Made by a program: the position numbers and the translations under genes | DNA from: a bacterium | GTDB taxonomy: Bacteria; Patescibacteriota; Minisyncoccia; UBA6257; 2-01-FULL-56-20 | DNA: 8,213 nucleotides | Assembly (NCBI GenBank): GCA_021780545.1 | Contig: JAJXYP010000006.1 | Location: forward strand, 1-8,213 | Direction: 5' to 3' | Notes under the pieces: model-generated | The model's input: the letters and a program-made list of their open reading frames with translations, nothing else | Databases searched by the model: none | What the model was told of the DNA's origin: nothing | Shown here: piece by piece, positions 1 to 5,034 of the stretch | How positions within the stretch are numbered: position 1 is the first letter of the stretch | Layout of the letters: every line of letters starts with the position of its first letter

Positions 1-12
1 GTGTTTACCCCG

Positions 13-936
13 CTACACGGGATCGCCGTTCCGATTTTTTCTGAAAATAAACAAATCCGTAAATCCGCCTTTTTTCATGGGGAATGTTGTCTCTAATATT
101 ACAGTGCGACTCGGCTCTTGAATGTATGCGATGCGCCTGTGCGGCGAGATGTAATTCTCGAATTTTTTTAACAAATTTTTATACTCAGCCATGACGCTGG
201 ATAGGCCGGCTTCGATGTTTGCAGCGGCGTCTCCGTCGCCGTATTGTTTAATCGCATCAAAGGCCCGTTCGTAGGTTATATTTCCCCCTTCCTGGCTGAC
301 CTTTTTAAATTCCTCGTCTGTTTCAATGCTGTTAAAATAATCTTCCAACTGTTGAGTGTCCAAAGCGGTTGATCTTTCTTTATAAGGCGGCACAACGCCA
401 ACCAATTCGAATTCGTCGTTTTGGTGCATGTTGTTTGCGGTATTGTGGTAATTGTTGCAAATCACATAGCCGTTTTCTTTAACGGTGCTTGCTGGTTTTT
501 CGGGGTTAATGACGGGGTTAAGTAGTAAGACGATATCCGGTTGTTCATCTGGAGAATATTGGGTGGCATCAGCTTCCATGGCTTCGAAATTATGTTCTTT
601 AAGCACATCGACTATCTTTTTATCCAGGTCGACATAAATGATTCTGGCATCAGGGAATATAGAACTTACGGTAGTGTCCAGGTTACATGAGGGATAGTAT
701 ATGACTCTGGCTTCGGGGTGCAGGGTTGTTTTAAAAAGTTGCAGCTGTTCGGCTAGCTCCTTTTTGGTTTCTGGCCTGAAGCTTATTTGTTGTTCCGGAT
801 ATTTAAGGACACCTTGCCCAGGCGCAGTGACATTTTCGGCGTTGACAAGCATATTGGGTTCATCGTTCCCTTTGCTTTGGAATTTTTTGAGTAGGTCGTC
901 CAGCGACCAGTCGTTGTGACTGTTTTCCTTTTTCAT
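13..936 (-). CDS. Hypothetical protein with degenerate methyltransferase-like Rossmann core
   Basis: This is a 307-aa protein of unknown function. Residues 1-60 are polar and probably flexible. Residues 75-145 read like the first half of a class I SAM-methyltransferase fold: a strand ending in YYPSC (79-84), a helix, a second strand ending in the acidic YVDLD (101-105), then EADATQYSPDEQPDIVLLLNP (121-141), resembling motifs II-IV. The glycine-rich SAM loop (GxGxG) expected after the first strand is absent and replaced by SCNLDTT, so catalytic methyl transfer is doubtful. The C-terminal half (190-265) is helical and charged, ending in strand-like segments (267-300). There is no signal peptide or membrane span. 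ATG at 936 is chosen because it follows a promoter-like element closely and is preceded by AAGAG, a weak ribosome-binding site. Base composition is AT-richer than gatA or murD. Its neighbour upstream is the tRNA-Gly gene. It could be a fold relative with a non-enzymatic role. Confidence 0.8.
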   Translation of the reverse strand: MKKENSHNDWSLDDLLKKFQSKGNDEPNMLVNAENVTAPGQGVLKYPEQQISFRPETKKELAEQLQLFKTTLHPEARVIYYPSCNLDTTVSSIFPDARIIYVDLDKKIVDVLKEHNFEAMEADATQYSPDEQPDIVLLLNPVINPEKPASTVKENGYVICNNYHNTANNMHQNDEFELVGVVPPYKERSTALDTQQLEDYFNSIETDEEFKKVSQEGGNITYERAFDAIKQYGDGDAAANIEAGLSSVMAEYKNLLKKFENYISPHRRIAYIQEPSRTVILETTFPMKKGGFTDLFIFRKNRNGDPV

Positions 937-945
937 GTTCTCTTA

Positions 946-974
946 ACAATACACCCGTTTTCTTGCCTGGTCGA
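946..974 (-). promoter_or_regulatory. Probable sigma-70-type promoter of the 307-aa gene
   Basis: On the minus strand TCGACC (969-974; four of six match TTGACA) is followed by a 17-base spacer and TATTGT (946-951; four of six match TATAAT). The -10 hexamer ends nine bases before the ATG at 936, so the mRNA leader would be only about two or three bases long. The element lies within the short open frame 943-1083. Confidence 0.5.
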
Positions 975-983
975 TATCATTTT

Positions 984-1008
984 CTAGCTCGGCATTGCCG
1001 TACTCCTT
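984..1008 (-). other. Strong Shine-Dalgarno followed by a three-codon ORF
   Basis: On the minus strand a full AAGGAG (1003-1008) lies seven bases before an ATG (993-995) that is read as Met-Pro-Ser and then TAG (984-986). It is the best Shine-Dalgarno match I see upstream of any ATG in the window, yet it leads only to a minimal ORF 47 bases before the 307-aa gene. It could be a leader mini-ORF or the leftover start of a disrupted gene. Chance is quite possible. Confidence 0.2.
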
Positions 1009-1143
1009 ATCAACTTTGTGCTGATCAGTATTTTTATGAAGCCGAAGGAATATACCGCGGCCGGAATTCGCAATGCTAGAGCCTCATTAGATGCGAGCAA
1101 ACACAATGCAATTCTTCAATTACATGAAAAATTTCCTACTTTG

Positions 1144-1215
1144 AGCGGGTAACGGGAGTCGGACCCGTATCTCGTCCTTGGCAAGGACGCATAATAGCCG
1201 CTATACGATACCCGC
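1144..1215 (-). tRNA. tRNA-Gly (anticodon GCC)
   Basis: The minus strand folds as a complete 72-nt cloverleaf. The 7-bp acceptor stem is GCGGGTA/TACCCGC. There is a 4-bp D arm with an eight-base loop AGCGGCTA, a 5-bp anticodon stem CGTCC/GGACG around the loop TTGCCAA (anticodon GCC, reading GGC and GGU), a four-base variable loop and a 5-bp T stem ACGGG/CCCGT. The discriminator base is T, as in bacterial tRNA-Gly. CCA is not encoded and would be added after transcription. The T loop is TCCGACT, with C where the near-universal U55 is expected. The AT-richer region with the 307-aa gene begins immediately at its 3' side. Confidence 0.95.
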
Positions 1216-1238
1216 TTTACTGTCCGATCTCGGTGTTT

Positions 1239-1266
1239 ATTGTACCTGTCCGCCGGATAAATTCAA
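1239..1266 (-). promoter_or_regulatory. Promoter of tRNA-Gly
   Basis: On the minus strand TTGAAT (1261-1266) is followed by a 16-base spacer and TACAAT (1239-1244; five of six match TATAAT). The -10 lies 23 bases before the first base of the tRNA, leaving a short 5' leader to be trimmed, as is usual for tRNA genes. The element sits between the tRNA and the end of the 54-aa gene. Confidence 0.6.
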
Positions 1267-1292
1267 GTTGTGAGTTCCGCGCGTGATGTGTT

Positions 1293-1457
1293 CTACGGAC
1301 TGGCTTGGGTCTGCGGCGACGCACTGTTTCCGCCGGTTGCCGGCCGCGGGTTATAGTTGGCGGCGGCGAGAAGGATGATGACGAATAGGATCGCGAGGAT
1401 GCCGATGGTCCACGCAATCGATGAATCGCGCCGATGCCGGTGGGACGATTTAATCAT
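1293..1457 (-). CDS. Small single-span membrane protein, 54 aa
   Basis: This short gene encodes 54 residues: a basic head (KSSHRHRRD, residues 3-11), a hydrophobic segment from about residue 14 to 33 (IAWTIGILAILFVIILLAAA), then a polar tail NYNPRPATGGNSASPQTQASP. The basic residues before the span predict a cytoplasmic N terminus and an external tail of about 20 residues. There is no lipobox. The start ATG at 1457 is supported by a consensus TATAAT exactly six bases upstream and by the lack of any in-frame alternative near the basic head. The stop is TAG. The gene diverges from the 345-aa membrane protein across 110 bases, and the two could share a regulatory region. The function is unknown; the composition and promoter argue that it is real. 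Confidence 0.65.
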   Translation of the reverse strand: MIKSSHRHRRDSSIAWTIGILAILFVIILLAAANYNPRPATGGNSASPQTQASP

Positions 1458-1463
1458 AGCTCT

Positions 1464-1469
1464 ATTATA
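1464..1469 (-). promoter_or_regulatory. Consensus -10 hexamer for leaderless start of the 54-aa gene
   Basis: A perfect TATAAT on the minus strand ends six bases (agagct) before the ATG at 1457. With normal -10 to start-site spacing, transcription would begin at or next to the A of ATG. I see no good -35 hexamer at 16-18 bases, and no Shine-Dalgarno sequence. Confidence 0.55.
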
Positions 1470-1552
1470 TCCTATTATCCCGCGATCGGATCGCGTTTCC
1501 TGCCGGTTATCGACACCTGTGGATTACTCGCGGTTTGGCTGTCGATCGGCTG

Positions 1553-1561
1553 TGTTACTAT
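1553..1561 (+). promoter_or_regulatory. Extended -10 promoter for leaderless start of the 345-aa gene
   Basis: TGtTACTAT is an extended -10 (TGn plus TACTAT, 1556-1561), and the hexamer ends six bases (aaaact) before ATG at 1568. No Shine-Dalgarno sequence precedes that ATG and no strong -35 is visible, which an extended -10 can tolerate. The predicted transcript starts at the ATG. Confidence 0.55.
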
Positions 1562-1567
1562 AAAACT

Positions 1568-2605
1568 ATGGTACAAGAACAGCTCGTTGATTATATTTCC
1601 TCGCAGATGAAGCTGGATGTTTCGCGCGACGCTATTAAGTCGGCTCTCGTTTCGGCTGGGTGGGTGGCGGGTGATGTCGAAGACACGTTGAAAAAAATCG
1701 ACACCGCGACTCCGGCGGCGCAGCAGACACCGACGGTAAAGGCATTCACGGCATCGCCGGCGGTTGCGGGAACGGCGGGTATTTCCGGCCAATCCATGGC
1801 TTCCAAGCCTGCCGCGATGGGCGGCTCGGCGAAGATTGCCGATCCGGGAACGATCCGCGTGAGCGATCTTGTTTCTCCGAAAGAACAGCCGGCTGTGAAG
1901 TTTGATCCGGGCAAATTCGGCGGGACGATCAAGGGAAATACTTTCCAGGCCGATCCTCCGGCGAGCGTTGCGGGCGCAATCGGCGGCGGAACGGTATCGG
2001 GCGGCGGGAAGGGGCGGTTGATCGGGGAGATCGTGGGCGGGATAATTATTGTCGCGCTCGCCGGCCTTGCTTGGTCCTATGCATCGCAGAACGGCGGCCT
2101 TGCCGCGCAGATAACATCGCTCAACGCGCAGAGCGCCAATGTGAGTTCGCAGCTTTCATCGCTGCGGACGGAGCTCGACGCGTCAAGCACGAGCTATGCG
2201 GCGCAGGTTGCTTCGCTTACGGCGACGAACGCTAATCTGGCGCTGGAGCTTTCGTTCTACGCCGTGCCGCCGGGCGGAGCGACGACGACGCCGATTTCGA
2301 TCCAGGGAACCGTGAGCGCCGGGCGGCAATATGTCCTCGCGACACCTGATAACGCGAAGATTTATGTCGCGAATTCATATGATCCGAAAATTGCTCCCGA
2401 CCTCAAAGCCGCTGTCGGCAAGACGGTGACGCTTTCCGGAACGTATGTTCCGGGATCGGATGTAATGACGGTTGCTTCCGTAAGCGGTCTGCCCGCGGCG
2501 ACGCCAACCGCTCCGGCGACTTCGACGGCTCCGTCCGCTGCGGCGAATTCTACGAAACCGGTTTCGACATCCACTGCTCAGGGCGCGTTGCCGGGAAGCA
2601 AGTAA
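1568..2605 (+). CDS. Membrane protein with N-terminal helical domain, coiled coil and Ala/Thr/Pro-rich tail
   Basis: This 345-aa protein has an unknown function. In order it has a compact three-helix domain (1-46) containing VDYISSQ, IKSALVSAGW and VEDTLKKI, resembling UBA-like domains at the N termini of membrane proteins in Parcubacteria-type genomes. Then come an Ala/Pro/Gly-rich linker (47-148), a membrane segment (151-172, LIGEIVGGIIIVALAGLAW), a coiled coil with heptad-spaced Leu and Ser/Ala (177-230) and a beta-rich domain (241-307, with QYVLATPD and VGKTVTLSGTY) like small OB-type domains. An Ala/Thr/Pro/Ser-rich tail (310-345) ends it. The topology is probably cytoplasmic N terminus and external C terminus. 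A longer reading from TTG at 1535 adds 11 residues but lies across the promoter, so ATG at 1568 is preferred. The gene is convergent with the HEPN-like gene and divergent from the 54-aa gene. A role in the cell surface or envelope is inferred only from topology. Confidence 0.85.
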   Translation: MVQEQLVDYISSQMKLDVSRDAIKSALVSAGWVAGDVEDTLKKIDTATPAAQQTPTVKAFTASPAVAGTAGISGQSMASKPAAMGGSAKIADPGTIRVSDLVSPKEQPAVKFDPGKFGGTIKGNTFQADPPASVAGAIGGGTVSGGGKGRLIGEIVGGIIIVALAGLAWSYASQNGGLAAQITSLNAQSANVSSQLSSLRTELDASSTSYAAQVASLTATNANLALELSFYAVPPGGATTTPISIQGTVSAGRQYVLATPDNAKIYVANSYDPKIAPDLKAAVGKTVTLSGTYVPGSDVMTVASVSGLPAATPTAPATSTAPSAAANSTKPVSTSTAQGALPGSK

Positions 2606-2606
2606 G

Positions 2607-2641
2607 AAAAAAAACGAACGGCGCACCGCCGTTTGTTTTTT
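2607..2641. terminator. Bidirectional intrinsic terminator
   Basis: An A-rich run, a GC-rich stem (ACGGC/GCCGT extended by A-T, G-T and C-G pairs) with loop GCACC, and a T-rich run form a symmetric hairpin. On the plus strand the T run starts just after the stem. On the minus strand the A run gives an equivalent T run. It sits exactly between the convergent 345-aa and HEPN-like genes and would stop transcription from both sides. Confidence 0.85.
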
Positions 2642-2652
2642 AGCTGCATTTC

Positions 2653-3171
2653 TTACGGCAGGAGGTGAAACGCCCCGAGCACTTCTTCGTAAATTTTAAG
2701 CGCTCGTTCCGCGGCGTCCCGTTTTAATTTAAAAGTTGGTTCGTGGACAATTTGATTTCGCAGGCGATGCGCTTGCCAGACGTCGTCCAGGTGCGGATAC
2801 TGGCTTGGCTTGATGTTTTTCAGGCGGTCACCAAGCGTGATGCCGCGCACGCCAGAATGGCGCAGCGCCTCCTCGAGCAGCTTGTCGGCTTCGATGACGG
2901 CCATCTTGATGTCGTTCTCCGTGCCGCGGTAGAAATGATCCTGGATGGATTTCCAGGAGCGCCGCGAGAGATCCTTCGAGAGGTCGGTTTTCAGAACGAC
3001 ATCGCGGAAGCGGTCGACCCGCAGCGAAAACCAGCCGATTTTTATGATGATTACGATGATGGCGGCGAGTACGCCGATTGAGACGACGGCGCTTATGACC
3101 TCGATGGTTCCGAGGTTCGAAAAATATGCCGCGGTGAGCTGATGGACGGTCGGATTGGCTGCCGGGTTCAT
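2653..3171 (-). CDS. Membrane-anchored protein with HEPN-like R-N-x3-H motif
   Basis: This is a 172-aa protein. A strong membrane segment spans about residues 24-48 (IEVISAVVSIGVLAAIIVII then IKIGW) and is followed by a basic stretch, so the C-terminal domain is probably cytoplasmic. Residues 70-172 are helical and contain HRLRNQIVHE (135-144). This gives Arg138-Asn139-x3-His143, the Rx4H pattern with a polar residue after Arg seen in HEPN domains, many of which are RNases. A preceding amphipathic helix (88-107, IKMAVIEADKLLEEALRH) fits the long first HEPN helix. No nucleotidyltransferase or other partner gene is adjacent. It lies 18 bases downstream of gatA, with a consensus -10 in that gap. 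It may be a membrane-tethered RNase or a catalytically silent HEPN scaffold. The family assignment rests on motif and helix pattern only. Confidence 0.85.
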   Translation of the reverse strand: MNPAANPTVHQLTAAYFSNLGTIEVISAVVSIGVLAAIIVIIIKIGWFSLRVDRFRDVVLKTDLSKDLSRRSWKSIQDHFYRGTENDIKMAVIEADKLLEEALRHSGVRGITLGDRLKNIKPSQYPHLDDVWQAHRLRNQIVHEPTFKLKRDAAERALKIYEEVLGAFHLLP

Positions 3172-3180
3172 GTCCGTATC

Positions 3181-3186
3181 ATTATA
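3181..3186 (-). promoter_or_regulatory. Consensus -10 hexamer upstream of the HEPN-like gene
   Basis: A perfect TATAAT on the minus strand lies just after the gatA stop codon (TAG) and ends nine bases before ATG at 3171. The predicted leader is two or three bases, too short for a Shine-Dalgarno sequence, and none is seen. The -35 region inside gatA is weak. Confidence 0.5.
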
Positions 3187-3189
3187 CCG

Positions 3190-4632
3190 CTATATGCGTT
3201 CGTAGAACTGGCCGATGCCGAGGATGTCAGCCTCGCGCCATTTTCGGCCGATCAGCTGGAATCCGATCGGAAGACCTTCGGATTCTCGGTCGACCGGGAT
3301 TGAAACGGCGGGAAAGCCGCCGAGTTTGAGCGGAATGGTGAAAATATCCGCGAGGTACATCGCGAGCGGGTCGTTGGCGCGCTCTCCGATTTTGAAGGCG
3401 GGAGACGGGGCGACGGGCGTCAGCATGACGTCGACGCCGCGGAATGCTTCGTCGAAATCGTGTTTGATGAGCGTGCGGACGCGCTGGGCTTTGTCGTAGT
3501 AGGCGTCGTAGTAGCCGGATGAGAGGACGAAGGTGCCAAGGATGATGCGCCGTTTTGATTCGGCGCCGAACCCGGCCCCCTTTTGGCGGAAGTAGGTTTC
3601 GGCGAGAGCGCCGCTTCGGCCGGCCAGCCGGGCGTAGCGGATGCCGTCGAAGCGGGCGAGATTGGAGCTGACTTCGGCGGGAACGATGATATAGTAGGCG
3701 GCGAGCGCGTATTTTGTGTGGGGCAGCGAAACTTTTTTAAACCGCAGCCCGAGACCCTTCAGTTTTTCGATCGCGCGTTCGACGGCTTTCGTTACGGCGG
3801 GATCGGTGCCGCTTTCGAAATATTCTTCGGGGAGTCCGACGGTGAGCTGCCGCACGTCTTCCAGCTTCGGCTGGTCGATGGTTCGGTAGAGGTCGCCGAG
3901 ATCCGGACGCGAGGTGGCATCCAGGGGATCGTGGCCGGCGATCGCGCGGAAAAGAACGGCCGCATCCTCGACGGTTTTCGTGATCGGACCAACCTGGTCG
4001 AGGCTTGAAGCCATTGCGATGACGCCCGATCGGGAAACCGCGCCGTAGGTGGGGCTCAAGCCGACCACGCCGCAGAAGCTTGCGGGAAGGCGGATGGAGC
4101 CGCCGGTGTCGGAGCCGAGCGCGGCGACGGCGAAATGCGCAGCAACGGCAGCTGCGGAGCCGCCGGATGATCCGCCGGCGACCCGCGTCGTATCGTGCGG
4201 ATTCCTCGTTGTCTTGAACGCGGAATTTTCGGTTGAGGAACCCATCGCGAATTCGTCGAGGTTGGCTTTGCCGAGGAAGACGGCCCGTTCAGCCTTCAGT
4301 TTTCTGATGACGCCCGCGTCGTAAGCGGCGATATATGATTCAAGCATTTTCGAAGCAGCTGTCGCCGGCAGTCCTTCGATCAGGATGTTGTCTTTGATGG
4401 CGAGCGGTACGCCGGCGAGCGGCGGTAGATTTTCGCCCCCCGCGACCGCCAGGTCGACGACTTCCGCTTCGCGGAGCGCCGATTCCTCGGCTGTGCTAAG
4501 AAACGCGCCAATTTCGCCGTCGTGTTCGCGGATATGCCGGAATGATGCCTGTGCCACTTCGAGCGCGGAGAACCGCTTTTCGAGGAGGCCGTCCCGGAAC
4601 GATGTAATGGTCAGGTTGCGGAGCAAATCCAT
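3190..4632 (-). CDS. gatA: Aspartyl/glutamyl-tRNA amidotransferase subunit A
   Basis: GatA is the amidase subunit of GatCAB. It frees ammonia from glutamine for converting Glu-tRNA(Gln) to Gln-tRNA, and Asp-tRNA(Asn) to Asn-tRNA, in the cytoplasm. The 480-aa length is normal for the family. The amidase signature is intact: Lys80 in AIKDN, cis-Ser155 in GGSSGGSAAA (153-162) and nucleophile Ser179 in GSDTGGSIRLP (173-183), one residue off the numbering I recall for Staphylococcus GatA. Family landmarks ANLDEFAMGSSTENSAF (123-139) and the C-terminal GLPIGFQLIG are present. ATG at 4632 lies eight bases after the gatC stop with no good Shine-Dalgarno sequence, suggesting coupling to gatC translation. 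gatB is not in the window. A few amidases resemble GatA, but adjacency to gatC settles the call. Confidence 0.97.
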   Translation of the reverse strand: MDLLRNLTITSFRDGLLEKRFSALEVAQASFRHIREHDGEIGAFLSTAEESALREAEVVDLAVAGGENLPPLAGVPLAIKDNILIEGLPATAASKMLESYIAAYDAGVIRKLKAERAVFLGKANLDEFAMGSSTENSAFKTTRNPHDTTRVAGGSSGGSAAAVAAHFAVAALGSDTGGSIRLPASFCGVVGLSPTYGAVSRSGVIAMASSLDQVGPITKTVEDAAVLFRAIAGHDPLDATSRPDLGDLYRTIDQPKLEDVRQLTVGLPEEYFESGTDPAVTKAVERAIEKLKGLGLRFKKVSLPHTKYALAAYYIIVPAEVSSNLARFDGIRYARLAGRSGALAETYFRQKGAGFGAESKRRIILGTFVLSSGYYDAYYDKAQRVRTLIKHDFDEAFRGVDVMLTPVAPSPAFKIGERANDPLAMYLADIFTIPLKLGGFPAVSIPVDRESEGLPIGFQLIGRKWREADILGIGQFYERI

Positions 4633-4640
4633 GGCGCCTG

Positions 4641-4946
4641 TTATTCGAAAACCGGCGGTGTTTTAAGATAGCCATCCTGCGACTCGGGGAAGGCGTCGGC
4701 GCCCGCGCCGCGGTTCGTGTTTTCGGCGCCGCCGTTTTCCCCGCCGTCGGCGCGGAAGATGTTGCGGAGATCCGTTCCGCCGGGCATGGGTTCGACGTTC
4801 GCGGTGTCTAGCGATTGCAGTTCCGAGAAATAACCGAGTATTGCGGCAAGATCTTTGATCAGGCGTTCTTCTTCACCGGGATCAAGTTCGATGCGCGCCA
4901 GTTTGGCGAGGTGTTCCAGTTCGCGCTTGCCGATGGCTGATGACAT
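4641..4946 (-). CDS. gatC: Aspartyl/glutamyl-tRNA amidotransferase subunit C
   Basis: GatC is the small subunit that wraps around and stabilises GatA in the GatCAB complex. The 101-aa length is normal. The N-terminal helices ELEHLAKLARIELDPGEEER match the family pattern of a helix followed by L-A-R-[IL]-x-L. ILGYFSELQSLDT precedes the typical V-E-P-M segment, and LRNIFRAD (72-79) with the C-terminal DGYLKTPPVFE matches the usual LR-x-D and GYF-V-P end. The segment between (80-88, GGENGGAEN) is Gly/Asn-rich and probably loose. The frame continues upstream without a stop for 49 codons, but the first part overlaps murD and is low-complexity, and a promoter sits just before ATG at 4946, so that start is chosen. 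The gene lies 88 bases downstream of murD and eight bases before gatA. Confidence 0.95.
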   Translation of the reverse strand: MSSAIGKRELEHLAKLARIELDPGEEERLIKDLAAILGYFSELQSLDTANVEPMPGGTDLRNIFRADGGENGGAENTNRGAGADAFPESQDGYLKTPPVFE

Positions 4947-4952
4947 GACCCT

Positions 4953-4981
4953 ATCGTAGCGCAGAACGGGGATTTCTTCAA
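4953..4981 (-). promoter_or_regulatory. gatCA promoter with predicted leaderless start
   Basis: On the minus strand TTGAAG (4976-4981) is followed by a 17-base spacer and TACGAT (4953-4958), which ends six bases (agggtc) before ATG at 4946. This is the best complete -35/-10 pair in the window. Transcription would start at or next to the ATG. The AGGG just before ATG is too close to serve as a Shine-Dalgarno sequence. The promoter lets gatCA be transcribed separately from murD. Confidence 0.65.
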
Positions 4982-5034
4982 TTCGGGTTTGCCGTTTCCG
5001 GAATTGTCCGTTTCGTGCCGCGGTGGTGCGGTCG

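Larger units (their letters stand above)
943..1083 (-). pseudogene. Possible gene remnant: short open frame without a start codon
   Basis: Reading the minus strand, a 46-codon frame opens directly after consecutive TAA and TGA codons (1084-1089) and ends with TAA at 943-945, six bases before the next gene's ATG. Its last part reads protein-like and charged: VDKEYGNAELENDIDQ followed by ARKRVYC. It holds no ATG, GTG or TTG before that segment, so it cannot be an intact gene. It may be the tail of a degraded gene or chance. I do not recognise the family. Confidence 0.25.

Noticed and set aside
1217..1417. 66-codon minus-strand frame rich in Ser and Arg
   Set aside because: It lies in another frame over the 54-aa membrane protein and runs across the tRNA promoter. 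Its composition looks like frame-shadow sequence.
1535..1567. TTG start giving 11 extra residues on the 345-aa protein
   Set aside because: It overlaps the extended -10 element, and the N-terminal helical domain begins naturally at ATG 1568.
3215..4324. Long plus-strand open frames antisense to gatA (about 90-140 codons)
   Set aside because: They mirror the codon bias of a GC-rich gene. Their translations are Ala/Gly/Arg-rich without domains, and gatA is certain.
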